Assembly (NCBI RefSeq): GCF_902729445.1
Contig: NZ_CACVCE010000034.1
Coordinates: 148,749 to 212,748 of the forward strand
Reading direction: 5' to 3'
DNA from: Magnetospirillum sp902729445
Lineage (GTDB): Bacteria; Pseudomonadota; Alphaproteobacteria; Rhodospirillales; Magnetospirillaceae
DNA length: 64,000 nt
In this document: piece by piece, positions 8,327 to 16,694 of the stretch
Position numbering within the stretch: position 1 is the stretch's first letter
Layout of the letters: each line of letters begins with the position of its first letter
The notes under the pieces: model-generated
Databases searched by the model: none
What the model saw: the letters and a program-made list of their open reading frames with translations, nothing else
What the model was told of the DNA's origin: nothing
Translations under genes and position numbers: made by a program

Positions 8327-8896
8327 TCACGGCTGTATCAACACCGCAGGGCTGTCCTTGTCAACCTTTTGCGTCGCAGCATGGCGCTCGGGCCGGCCGC
8401 GCGGGGCAAAGCCCGACCGCCCCTTCATCTCGCGTTCGTATTCCAGCGACCACCGCACGTTGGGATAGGCCAGTTCGTCCCACGGGATCTCGTCCCAGGT
8501 GAACAGCCCGACCTCCAGGCTTTCGGGGCCGGCGGCGAAATCGGGGTTGGTCATCCGGCCGCGATAGATCATGTGGACCTGGCTGATTTCCGGAATGGCG
8601 TACAGGCCCAGCAGGGCATCGACCTCGATGGTGGCGCGGGCCTCTTCCCATACTTCGCGGATGGCGCCCTGCTCGGTCGTCTCGTGCAGTTCCATGTATC
8701 CGACCGGCATGGTCCAGAAGCCGATGCGCGGCGCGATGGCGCGCCGGCACAGCAGATAGCGGTCTTCCCAGGTGCAGACGGCACCGACGATGACCTTGGG
8801 GTTCTCGTACAGCACGAAGCCGCAATCGCGGCAGACCAGACGCTCGCGGTCGTCGCCTTCGGGAACCAGACGGGAAGTGGGTCCTTGGAACTGCAT
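8327..8896 (-). CDS. NUDIX hydrolase with N-terminal CxxC motif
   Basis: 189-residue NUDIX protein. An N-terminal CRDCG motif (Cys22, Cys25), as in the zinc-ribbon NUDIX group, is followed by a hydrophobic strand and the Nudix box at residues 66-88. The box keeps Gly66, Glu72, Arg80-Glu81 and Glu84-Glu85, but the conserved glycine after the EE pair is Arg87. The metal-binding glutamates remain, so activity is likely. Substrate is unknown; relatives act on nucleoside diphosphate derivatives. The start at 8896 (MQFQGPTSRL) gives a typical N-terminus; an upstream GTG-type extension to 8932 looks non-coding. Confidence 0.88.
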   Translation of the reverse strand: MQFQGPTSRLVPEGDDRERLVCRDCGFVLYENPKVIVGAVCTWEDRYLLCRRAIAPRIGFWTMPVGYMELHETTEQGAIREVWEEARATIEVDALLGLYAIPEISQVHMIYRGRMTNPDFAAGPESLEVGLFTWDEIPWDELAYPNVRWSLEYEREMKGRSGFAPRGRPERHAATQKVDKDSPAVLIQP

Positions 8897-8943
8897 GGCC
8901 GTCAGTGTGACCAAGCCCCGCCCATCAGGCAAGGCGTATCGGT

Positions 8944-9204
8944 CTAAACAAGGATATCCAGATAGGTGCCGCGGGCGGCGCGGCGATCCAGCTGATCCAG
9001 CGGGAAATCGGCCGGCAGGATGCGGTTGCCGCGCGGTCCGCCGATGGCGCCGGGATCGACCCGGCCGCCGATCGCGGCCACCCCGAGATTCCGCCCGCTG
9101 GCGGCTGGAGCCTGCGCGACCGGCGTGCCCAGGCCCAACGACTGGCGGATCGATTCCAGACCCGAACCGGTGGACGAACCACCGACACGGTTGATTTCAG
9201 CCAT
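8944..9204 (-). CDS. Small hypothetical protein
   Basis: 86-residue protein with no family I recognise. It is rich in Gly, Ala, Arg and Pro with a low-complexity first half and a conserved-looking end, LDQLDRRAARGTYLDILV. No signal peptide or membrane segment. The ATG at 9204 has GGGG six bases upstream; an ATG at 9216 adds four residues. It precedes the NUDIX gene on the same strand with about 47 bases between them. A non-coding stretch cannot be ruled out, but codon use matches its neighbours. Confidence 0.55.
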   Translation of the reverse strand: MAEINRVGGSSTGSGLESIRQSLGLGTPVAQAPAASGRNLGVAAIGGRVDPGAIGGPRGNRILPADFPLDQLDRRAARGTYLDILV

Positions 9205-9411
9205 GAAAAACCCCAATCAAAGGCGTGTTGACATTCCTTCCGCCGGTTATAGCACACAGCCCCTTAACCTTGGGTGAACCGCATGCGCATTCTGGCCCTG
9301 ACCGTGCGCGACCGCTCGCTGGCCGATTCCATCGCCTTCTTGCGCAAGAGCATGGACGGGCGGTAGTCTCCGCCCGCCCCTTCTCGCGGGGAACAATCAG
9401 GGACCTGCCCC

Positions 9412-9993
9412 GTGGAAGCCTTTCTCGTCTCGACCTCCATCGTCGCCATCGCCGAAATCGGGGACAAGACCCAGTTGCTGGCCCTGCTGCTGGCGGCGCG
9501 GTTCCGTCGCCCCATCCCGATCATCGCCGGCATCTTTGTCGCCACCATCGCCAATCACGCCTTGGCCGCCCTGGTCGGGCAAGTGGTGTCGATGGCGGTG
9601 GGGCCCGAGATCATGCGGTGGGTTCTGGGTCTGTCCTTCATTGCCATGGGCCTGTGGATGCTGGTGCCCGACAGCGTCGATGACGAGGACGACCCGGTCA
9701 AACGCTCGCATGCGTCGGTGTTCCTGGCCACCACCATCGCCTTCTTCACCCTGGAAATGGGCGACAAGACCCAGATCGCCACCGTCGCCCTGGCGGCGCG
9801 CTATCTTGATGTGGTGGTGGTGGCGATGGGCACCACGCTGGGCATGATGATCGCCAACGTCCCGGCCGTGCTGCTGGGCAACGTCGCCGCCGAGAAGCTG
9901 CCCCTGAAGCTGGTCCATGCCGTCGCGGCCGCGATCTTCGTTCTGCTGGGAATCTTGACCCTGATGGGATTCATGCCAAGCTTCGGCCAATAG
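9412..9993 (+). CDS. GDT1/TMEM165 (UPF0016) family cation transporter
   Basis: 193-residue inner-membrane protein made of two homologous halves, each with the family signature: AEIGDKTQ (Glu15-Thr20) and LEMGDKTQ (Glu115-Thr120). Six hydrophobic helices are visible. The acidic loop SVDDEDDPVKRS separates the halves. Members of this family export Mn2+ or Ca2+; bacterial ones are mostly linked to Mn2+ homeostasis, which is the inferred role. The start is GTG at 9412. No yybP-ykoY manganese riboswitch was seen in the 200 bases upstream. It is followed after 11 bases by a CDF-type transporter, so the two may form a metal-efflux operon. Confidence 0.9.
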   Translation: MEAFLVSTSIVAIAEIGDKTQLLALLLAARFRRPIPIIAGIFVATIANHALAALVGQVVSMAVGPEIMRWVLGLSFIAMGLWMLVPDSVDDEDDPVKRSHASVFLATTIAFFTLEMGDKTQIATVALAARYLDVVVVAMGTTLGMMIANVPAVLLGNVAAEKLPLKLVHAVAAAIFVLLGILTLMGFMPSFGQ

Positions 9994-10004
9994 CGGAGGC
10001 AGCC

Positions 10005-10619
10005 ATGGGATCTTGTTGCGGCGATCAATGCGGCAGCCCGCCCCCGTCCGGCTCGGGGCGGTTCCGCCGGGCCCTGTGGGTGGCCCTGGCGATCAACTCG
10101 TTGATGTTCCTGGTGGAAATCGGCGCGGGCATCGCCTCGGAATCCTCGTCGCTGCAGGCCGACGCCCTGGACTTCCTGGGCGACGCCGCCAATTACGGCG
10201 TCAGCCTGTTCGTGCTGGGCATGAGCCTGCGCCGCCGGGCGGCGGCCTCGATGCTGAAGGGCGCCACCATGGCGGCGTTCGGTCTGTGGGTGGCGGGCAA
10301 CACCCTCATGCACGCGGTCGCCGGCACCGTGCCCGAGGCCCCGGTCATGGGCGCCATCGGCGTGCTGGCCTTCATGGCCAATGTCGGCGTGGCGGTGATG
10401 CTGTACGCCTTCCGCGAAGGCGACAGCAACATGCGTTCGGTGTGGATCTGTTCGCGCAACGACGCCTTGGGCAACGTCGCGGTGATGGCGGCGGCCGGCG
10501 GCGTCTTGGCCTCGCAAACGGGCTGGCCCGACTTCGCGGTCGCGGCCATCATGGCGGCGCTGGCGCTTTGGGGATCAATCCAGGTGCTGGGCCACGCCTG
10601 GCGCGAATGGCGGACTTGA
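10005..10619 (+). CDS. Short cation-diffusion-facilitator transporter
   Basis: 204-residue membrane protein of the CDF type: six predicted helices with Asp pairs in QADALDFLGDAANYG (helix 2) and CSRNDALGNV (helix 5), the metal-site positions of the family. It lacks the usual C-terminal cytoplasmic domain and ends soon after helix 6. The N-terminus has a CCGDQC cluster (GSCCGDQCGS) that could capture metal. Substrate cannot be told from sequence; divalent Zn, Co, Fe or Mn are candidates. It lies 11 bases after the GDT1-type gene on the same strand. Confidence 0.85.
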   Translation: MGSCCGDQCGSPPPSGSGRFRRALWVALAINSLMFLVEIGAGIASESSSLQADALDFLGDAANYGVSLFVLGMSLRRRAAASMLKGATMAAFGLWVAGNTLMHAVAGTVPEAPVMGAIGVLAFMANVGVAVMLYAFREGDSNMRSVWICSRNDALGNVAVMAAAGGVLASQTGWPDFAVAAIMAALALWGSIQVLGHAWREWRT

Positions 10620-10677
10620 TCAAGCCGCCCGCTTCGCCCATCGTGCTGAAAACTTGCCAGAGAGGAAGGCCAGATCC

Positions 10678-11166
10678 ATGCCGTCGTTCGACATCGTTTC
10701 CAAGACCGAAATGGCCGAGGTGGACAACGCCCTGGCCGGCATCGTCCGCGAAGTCGCCACCCGCTTCGACTTCAAGGGCTCGAAATGCACCATCGAGCGC
10801 AAGGAACAGCTGATCACCATCATCGCCGACGACGATCTGAAGCTGAAGCAGATGCATGAACTGGTGAAGGTCTATTTCACCCGCCGCAACGTCGACCCCA
10901 AGTCGCTGGATTTCACCAAGGCGCCGGAAAAGGCCTCGGGCAACACGCTTCGGCACGAGATCGCCATCAAGGAAGGCATCGACAAGGACCTGGCCAAGAA
11001 TCTGGTCAAGCTGATCAAGGACAGCAAGATCAAGGTCCAGGCCGCCATCCAGGGCGACGAATTGCGGGTCACCGGCAAGAAGCGCGACGAGTTGCAGGAA
11101 GTGATCGCCCTGCTGCGCAAGGGCGAGCATGACCGCCCGCTGCAATTCGTCAATTTTAGGGATTGA
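10678..11166 (+). CDS. yajQ: YajQ family nucleotide-binding protein
   Basis: 162-residue cytoplasmic protein of the UPF0234/YajQ family. The start MPSFDIVSKTEMAEVDNAL and the TRFDFKGS segment are diagnostic, and the length equals the family norm. It has two ferredoxin-like halves. Some homologues bind cyclic di-GMP and act with a transcription factor; whether this one does is unknown. The ATG at 10678 follows AGAGGAAGG with correct spacing, and the in-frame extension upstream to 10654 is not needed. It converges with hicB. Confidence 0.95.
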   Translation: MPSFDIVSKTEMAEVDNALAGIVREVATRFDFKGSKCTIERKEQLITIIADDDLKLKQMHELVKVYFTRRNVDPKSLDFTKAPEKASGNTLRHEIAIKEGIDKDLAKNLVKLIKDSKIKVQAAIQGDELRVTGKKRDELQEVIALLRKGEHDRPLQFVNFRD

Positions 11167-11175
11167 GGGGGCGGA

Positions 11176-11568
11176 TTAGCGCTTGTGCATGGTCAGTTCG
11201 GCGATGAACGCGCCCCGGCTTTGGTGGCGCGCGGCCGCCAGATCGTCCAGCCGACGCAAGACCCGCTTGGGCAAGGTGATGTTGACCCGTTCGATGCTGT
11301 CATCGAACAAGGCGGAATCGAGCTCGATGATGCCGACGCTCCATCCCTCGTAACCCGGCAGCGAGCGCGCGTCGGCCAGCCGAGACGGCGCGGGAATTTC
11401 CACCCCGGCATCCAGAGCCGCGTCGATCCATGCCGCCGCCGCTTCCACGGCCACCTCCATCGCCTCGTCCAGGGTGTCGCCGGCCGAGAAGCAGCCCGGC
11501 AGATCGGGAACGACCACGCCAAACGCCGCATTGTCCGAGCCTTCCTCGATCAGGATGGGATAGCGCAT
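11176..11568 (-). CDS. hicB: HicB-type antitoxin
   Basis: 130-residue antitoxin of a type II HicAB pair. The N-terminal RNase H-like HicB domain has the family pattern AFGVVVPDLPGCFSAGDTLD followed by an amphipathic helix, and the C-terminus carries a DNA-binding segment with VNITLPKRVLRRLDDLAAAR, a ribbon-helix-helix style motif. It should neutralise HicA and repress the operon. Its ATG overlaps the hicA stop by one base (TGATG), so translation is coupled. Confidence 0.9.
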   Translation of the reverse strand: MRYPILIEEGSDNAAFGVVVPDLPGCFSAGDTLDEAMEVAVEAAAAWIDAALDAGVEIPAPSRLADARSLPGYEGWSVGIIELDSALFDDSIERVNITLPKRVLRRLDDLAAARHQSRGAFIAELTMHKR

Positions 11569-11747
11569 CAAACACCTGCCTGTTTGCGGATCGCCACGAC
11601 CAGCCCGGTCCCGAGATCCTTCTTCGGATGTGGAACGACCACGATGCCGGACTTGATCGGATGCCGGAACACATGATGCGAGCCCCGAACCCGGTCCAGG
11701 ACCCATCCATCGCCTTCCAGAAGGCGGATCAGCTCGGCGCTTTTCAT
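11568..11747 (-). CDS. hicA: HicA-type mRNA interferase toxin
   Basis: 59-residue toxin with the double-stranded RNA-binding-like HicA fold: MKSAELIRLLEGDGWVL, then the catalytic-His motif GSHHVFRHP (active His near residue 24), and PHPKKDLGTGLVVAIRKQAG at the end. It would cleave mRNA when free of HicB. Length is normal for the family. The ATG at 11747 follows no other gene within 60 bases, and the hicA-hicB order is the usual one. The pair sits between yajQ and the ppdK terminator with no other mobile-element signature. Confidence 0.9.
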   Translation of the reverse strand: MKSAELIRLLEGDGWVLDRVRGSHHVFRHPIKSGIVVVPHPKKDLGTGLVVAIRKQAGV

Positions 11748-11800
11748 GACCCCTGACGCTACACGGCGCCGCCGCCAGTGTCAACGTTACACACCAAACG

Positions 11801-11830
11801 AAAAAGCCCCGACCTTGCGGCCGGGGCTTC
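11801..11830 (-). terminator. Rho-independent terminator after ppdK
   Basis: On the minus strand: stem GCCCCGGCC / GGTCGGGGC with a GCAA tetraloop, followed by TTTTTCGTTT. It lies about 25 bases beyond the ppdK stop and ends the glyQ-glyS-ppdK transcription unit. Confidence 0.9.
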
Positions 11831-11853
11831 TTCGTTTCCGGGCGACGGCCGCC

Positions 11854-14541
11854 TTACTTCGTCCCGCTGCCGCCTTCCTTGCCCAGCACCGCCTGGGCGG
11901 CGGCAAGCCGTGCGATCGGCACGCGATAGGGCGAGCACGACACGTAATCCAGCCCGACCTTCTGGCAGAAGCCGACCGAGCTGGGGTCGCCGCCATGCTC
12001 GCCGCAAATGCCGAGCTTCAGACCGGGCCGAGTGGCACGGCCGCGCTCGGCGGCGATCTTGATCAGCTCGCCCACACCGTCCTGGTCCAACTGGGCGAAG
12101 GGATCGTGCTCGTAGATGCCCTTGGCGCGATAGACTTCCAGGAACGGGCCGGAATCGTCGCGGCTCATGCCGAAGGTGGTCTGGGTCAGGTCGTTGGTGC
12201 CGAACGAGAAGAATTCGGCGGTGTTGGCGATGTCGCCGGCCATCAACGCCGCACGCGGCAGCTCGATCATGGTGCCGACATGGTACTTGACGCTTTGGCC
12301 CATGGCGGCGAACACCTCGGCGGCGATCTTGTCGACCGCATCCTTCATCAGGTCCAGTTCCTTCTTGGCGCCGACCAGCGGGATCATCACCTCGGGCGTC
12401 ACCGTACGGCCGGTTTCCTGCGAGACCGAGACCGCGGCCTCGAAAATGGCCTGGGCCTGCATCTCGTAGATTTCCGGATAGGTGATGCCCAGCCGGCAAC
12501 CGCGATGGCCCAGCATCGGGTTGGATTCATGCAAGGACGCGTTGCGTGCCTTGACCGCCGCCACATCGACATTGGCCGCCTTGGCGATCTCGGCGATGTC
12601 GGCGTCGGTGTGGGGCAGGAACTCGTGCAGCGGCGGGTCCAGCAGGCGGATGGTCACCGGCAGGCCCTGCATGATGGTGAACAGATCGATGAAGTCCTGG
12701 CGCTGGAACGGCAAAAGCTTGGCCAGGGCAGCGCGGCGGCCCTTTTCGTCGGCGGCCAGGATCATCTCGCGCACCGCCAGGATGCGCTCGGGGGCGAAGA
12801 ACATGTGCTCGGTGCGACACAGGCCGATGCCCTCGGCGCCGAACTTGCGCGCGGTGGCGGCGTCCAACGGCGTCTCGGCGTTGGTGCGCACCTTCATGGT
12901 GCGGATGGTATCGACCCATTCCATCAGCGTGGCGAAATCGCCGGTCAGTTCCGGCTGGATGGTCGGCACCGCGCCCAGGAACACCTCGCCGGTGCCGCCG
13001 TCCAGGGTGATGACGTCGCCTTCCGCCACCACCTTGCCGGCGACCTTGAAGCTCTTGGCTGCGTAATCGACGCGGATATCGCCGGCGCCCGCGACGCAAG
13101 GCGTGCCCATGCCGCGCGCCACCACGGCGGCGTGGCTGGTCATGCCGCCCCGGGTGGTCAGGATGCCTTCGGACACATGCATGCCGCCGATATCTTCCGG
13201 GCTGGTCTCGATGCGGACCAGGATGACCTTCTCCTTGCGGTCCTTGACCCACTTCTCGGCGTCCTCGGCCGAGAACACCACCTTGCCCGAAGCCGCGCCC
13301 GGGCTGGCCGGCAGGCCGCGCGCCAGCATGGTGCGCGACGCCTTGGGGTCGAGCGTCGGGTGCAGCAACTGGTCCAAGGCCGCCGGATCGATGCGGCCGA
13401 TGGCGTCCTTACGGGTGATCAGGCCTTCGCGGGCCATGTCCACGGCGATCTTCAAGGCCGCCTTGGTGGTGCGCTTGCCGGTGCGGGTCTGCAGCATCCA
13501 CAGGCGGCCCTGCTGGACCGTGAACTCCATGTCCTGCATGTCCTTGTAGTGGGCTTCCAGCTTGTGGCGGATGGCGTTCAGTTCCTTGAACACCACCGGC
13601 ATCGCCTCTTCCATGCTGGGCAGGTCGGAACGCTGCAGCTCGCGGCCGTGGATGGTCAGCTGCTGCGGCGTGCGGATGCCGGCGACCACGTCCTCGCCCT
13701 GGGCGTTGATCAGGAACTCGCCATAGAAATCGTTGTCGCCGGTCGAGGGGTCGCGGGTGAAGCACACGCCGGTACAGCAATCCTCGCCCATATTGCCGAA
13801 CACCATGGCCTGGACGTTGACGGCGGTGCCCCAGCTTTCGGGAATGTCGTGCAGGCGGCGATAGGTGATGGCGCGCTGGTTCATCCAGCTGCCGAACACC
13901 GCGCCGACGGCGCCCCACAATTGTTCATGGACGTCTTGCGGGAACGGCCGGCCCAGGGCGGCCTTGACCTTGTCCTTGTACTTGGCGACCACCTTCTTCC
14001 AATCGTCGGCGGACAGTTCGGTGTCCAGCTTGACGTTCCGGTCGTCCTTGGCCTCTTCCAGGATTTCCTCGAAATGGTGATGGTCGACGCCCAACACCAC
14101 GTCGGAATACATCTGGATGAAGCGGCGATAGGAATCATAGGCGAAGCGGGCATCGCCCGAGCGCTTGGCCAGACCTTCGACCGACACGTCGTTCAGGCCG
14201 AGATTGAGGATGGTGTCCATCATGCCGGGCATCGAGGCCCGGGCGCCCGAGCGCACCGACACCAAGAGCGGATTGACCTGGTCGCCGAACTTGGCGCCCA
14301 TGATCTGCTCGACGGTGGCCAGCGCCGCCATCACCTGATCCTGCAATCCCTCGGGATAGGTGTTGCCGTTCTGGTAGTAAAAGGTGCAAGCCTCGGTGGG
14401 AATGGTGAAGCCCGGCGGCACCGGGATGCCCAGATTGGCCATTTCGGCCAGATTGGCCCCCTTGCCGCCCAGCAGGTTCTTCATGTCCGAGCGCCCCTCG
14501 GCGCGGCCACCACCGAAGCTGTAGACCCACTTACTGCTCAT
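11854..14541 (-). CDS. ppdK: Pyruvate, phosphate dikinase
   Basis: 895-residue enzyme that interconverts pyruvate, ATP and phosphate with phosphoenolpyruvate, AMP and pyrophosphate. The N-terminal ATP-grasp domain starts with KWVYSFGGGRAEGRSDMKNL and LLGGKGANLAEMA. The central phosphohistidine domain has TRGGMTSHAAVVARG (catalytic His near residue 469). The C-terminal PEP/pyruvate barrel ends with LGICGEHGGDPSSV, including the catalytic Cys. The length is typical. The start at 14541 has AAGGAAGGGA upstream. It follows glyS by 77 bases that contain a strong hairpin. In this kind of metabolism it may serve gluconeogenesis or PPi-linked glycolysis. Confidence 0.97.
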   Translation of the reverse strand: MSSKWVYSFGGGRAEGRSDMKNLLGGKGANLAEMANLGIPVPPGFTIPTEACTFYYQNGNTYPEGLQDQVMAALATVEQIMGAKFGDQVNPLLVSVRSGARASMPGMMDTILNLGLNDVSVEGLAKRSGDARFAYDSYRRFIQMYSDVVLGVDHHHFEEILEEAKDDRNVKLDTELSADDWKKVVAKYKDKVKAALGRPFPQDVHEQLWGAVGAVFGSWMNQRAITYRRLHDIPESWGTAVNVQAMVFGNMGEDCCTGVCFTRDPSTGDNDFYGEFLINAQGEDVVAGIRTPQQLTIHGRELQRSDLPSMEEAMPVVFKELNAIRHKLEAHYKDMQDMEFTVQQGRLWMLQTRTGKRTTKAALKIAVDMAREGLITRKDAIGRIDPAALDQLLHPTLDPKASRTMLARGLPASPGAASGKVVFSAEDAEKWVKDRKEKVILVRIETSPEDIGGMHVSEGILTTRGGMTSHAAVVARGMGTPCVAGAGDIRVDYAAKSFKVAGKVVAEGDVITLDGGTGEVFLGAVPTIQPELTGDFATLMEWVDTIRTMKVRTNAETPLDAATARKFGAEGIGLCRTEHMFFAPERILAVREMILAADEKGRRAALAKLLPFQRQDFIDLFTIMQGLPVTIRLLDPPLHEFLPHTDADIAEIAKAANVDVAAVKARNASLHESNPMLGHRGCRLGITYPEIYEMQAQAIFEAAVSVSQETGRTVTPEVMIPLVGAKKELDLMKDAVDKIAAEVFAAMGQSVKYHVGTMIELPRAALMAGDIANTAEFFSFGTNDLTQTTFGMSRDDSGPFLEVYRAKGIYEHDPFAQLDQDGVGELIKIAAERGRATRPGLKLGICGEHGGDPSSVGFCQKVGLDYVSCSPYRVPIARLAAAQAVLGKEGGSGTK

Positions 14542-14584
14542 GGTACGTCCCTTCCTTAAGCGTTATCCGGCGTCCCAAGGGGTG

Positions 14585-14604
14585 GCGGGGGTTGGTTCCC
14601 CCGC
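14585..14604 (-). other. Hairpin between glyS and ppdK
   Basis: Perfect inverted repeat GCGGGGG - six-base loop - CCCCCGC in the glyS-ppdK gap, with no T-run after it on the minus strand. It could be an RNA-processing or partial-termination site that sets ppdK level relative to glyQS. Confidence 0.5.
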
Positions 14605-14618
14605 ATCCGATATTATGA

Positions 14619-16691
14619 TCAGCCTTCGACCTTCGAGAAATCGGCCACCTCGCCCAGCGCGGCGCCGATCTCGGCCAGAAGCTTCAGACGGTTGACGCGC
14701 AATGCCGGTTCGTCGGCATTGACCGTCACGCTTTCGAAGAAAGCATCCACCGGACGGCGCAACCTTGCAAGAGCCGCCATCGCCGTCGAGAAATCTTCCG
14801 CCTTCAAGGCCAGGGCCGCCGCCTGGCGAACCTCGGCCAGGGCCGCCGCCAGGGCGGTTTCCTCGGGCTGCTTCAGGGCCTTGGCATCGGCCGAACCGAC
14901 ATAGGACACGCCGTCCTTCTTTTCCTCGATCCGCACGATATTGGCTGCGCGGCGATAGGCCACCAGAAGGTTCGAGCCGTCATCCGAGGCCAGGAAATCC
15001 GACAAGGCCTGGACCCGGGCCAGCAGGCGGACCAGATCGTCCTCGTCGCCCAGGCTGAACACCGCGTTGACCAGATCGTGGCGCACGCCCTTTTCCTTCA
15101 GGTGCACCTTCAGGCGATCGGCGAAGAAGTCCAACAGGTCGTTGGCGACCATCTTGGCCTCGCCGTTCAACTGGCCCGGCGAATACTGGGCGTGGGCGAA
15201 CTGGAACAGCTGGAACAAAGGCAGGCGCAGGCCGTTTTCCACCACCAGGCGAATGATGCCCAGGGCTGCGCGGCGCAGCGCGAACGGGTCCTTCGAGCCG
15301 GTCGGCTTTTCGTCGATGCCGAAGAAGCCGACCAGGCTGTCGATCTTGTCGGCCAGGGCGACGCACACCGACAGCGGCGCGGTCGGCACGCCGTCGCTTG
15401 GGCCTTGCGGCGAGTAATGGGCGGCGATGGCGTCGGCGATGTCCGGCTTCTCGCCGTCATGCAGGGCGTAGTAACGCCCCATGATGCCCTGCAGTTCGGG
15501 GAACTCGCCGACCATCTCGGTCGACAGGTCGGCCTTGGCCAGTTGGGCTGCGCGCGCCGCATCGTTGGCGTGGGCGTCAGGCACGAAGGCGGTCAGGTGA
15601 CGCGCCAGTTCGACCATGCGGGCGACCTTGTCGGCCATGGTGCCCAGCTTGGCATAGAACAGCCGCTCGGCCAGCTTGGGCAGGCGCGAATCCAGCCGGG
15701 CCTTGCGGTCGGTGTCCCAGAAGAAGGCGGCGTCGGACAGACGGGCGCGCAGGACCCGCTGGTTGCCGGCCACCACCTGGGCGCCGCCATCAGCGGTGAC
15801 CATGTTCGAGGTCACCAGGAAGCGCGGCGCCAGAGAACCGTCGGCCTTCAGGGCCGAGAAATACTTCTGGTGCGCCCGCATCGAGGTGATCAGCACCTCG
15901 GCCGGCACGCCCATGAACTTGGAATCGATGGTGCCGACCAGGATGGTGGGCCATTCGACCAGGCCGGTGACCTCGGCCAGCAGGCCGTCATCGACCTTCA
16001 GGGTCAGGCCTTCCTTGGCCACCGCCGCCTCGGCCTGGCGCAGGATGTCGTGGCGGCGCTCGAACGGGTCCAGCATCACCTTGGCGTTGGCCAGCCGGGC
16101 GGCATAATCGGCGAAATCCTTGACCGCGAAGCGGGCCGGAGCCAGGAACCGATGGCCCTCGGTGCTGTCGCCAGCCTGGATCGGCCCGAACGACACCGGC
16201 ACCACGGCCCCATTGAACAGGCACAGGATCGATTGGATCGGCCGGACCCAGCGCACGGAATTGGCGCCCCAGCGCATGGATTTCGGCCACGGGAACTCGG
16301 CCATCGCCGTCTCGACCGCTTCCTTGATCACCTCGGGCGTGGCGCGGCCCTTCTTCTCGATATTGGCGAACCAGAACTCGCCCTTGCCGGTGTCGCGCTT
16401 TTCCAGCTGCTCCAGCGTCAGGCCGGTCGAAGCCAGGAAGCCGGCCATCGCCTGCTCAGGCGCGCCGACGCGCGGGCCGCGCCGCTCTTCCTTGACGTCG
16501 GGGCCGGCCAGCGGCAGTCCCTCGACCACCAGCACCAGACGGCGCGGGGTGACGAAGCTTTTGGCGGCGTCGAAGGTCAGGCCGTTCTTGGCCAGCCCGT
16601 CGGTCACCAGCTTGTGCAGGGACTCGGAAGCACCGGCCTGCATGCGGGCGGGGATTTCCTCGGAAAAGATTTCCAGCAGCAATTCAGCCAT
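14619..16691 (-). CDS. glyS: Glycine-tRNA ligase beta subunit
   Basis: 690-residue beta subunit of the bacterial heterotetrameric glycyl-tRNA synthetase, which binds tRNA-Gly. The N-terminus MAELLLEIFSEEIPARMQ is diagnostic. Further family segments are VGAPEQAMAGFLAS, the HD-like region FYAKLGTMADKVARM, and the C-terminal anticodon-binding DALR domain with the end ALRVNRLKLLAEIGAAL. Start and length are normal. Three bases separate it from glyQ. Confidence 0.97.
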   Translation of the reverse strand: MAELLLEIFSEEIPARMQAGASESLHKLVTDGLAKNGLTFDAAKSFVTPRRLVLVVEGLPLAGPDVKEERRGPRVGAPEQAMAGFLASTGLTLEQLEKRDTGKGEFWFANIEKKGRATPEVIKEAVETAMAEFPWPKSMRWGANSVRWVRPIQSILCLFNGAVVPVSFGPIQAGDSTEGHRFLAPARFAVKDFADYAARLANAKVMLDPFERRHDILRQAEAAVAKEGLTLKVDDGLLAEVTGLVEWPTILVGTIDSKFMGVPAEVLITSMRAHQKYFSALKADGSLAPRFLVTSNMVTADGGAQVVAGNQRVLRARLSDAAFFWDTDRKARLDSRLPKLAERLFYAKLGTMADKVARMVELARHLTAFVPDAHANDAARAAQLAKADLSTEMVGEFPELQGIMGRYYALHDGEKPDIADAIAAHYSPQGPSDGVPTAPLSVCVALADKIDSLVGFFGIDEKPTGSKDPFALRRAALGIIRLVVENGLRLPLFQLFQFAHAQYSPGQLNGEAKMVANDLLDFFADRLKVHLKEKGVRHDLVNAVFSLGDEDDLVRLLARVQALSDFLASDDGSNLLVAYRRAANIVRIEEKKDGVSYVGSADAKALKQPEETALAAALAEVRQAAALALKAEDFSTAMAALARLRRPVDAFFESVTVNADEPALRVNRLKLLAEIGAALGEVADFSKVEG

Positions 16692-16694
16692 CGG

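Noticed and set aside
11746..14559. Plus-strand open frame of over 900 codons
   Set aside because: It is antisense to ppdK, which has all catalytic motifs. The frame has no recognisable domain.
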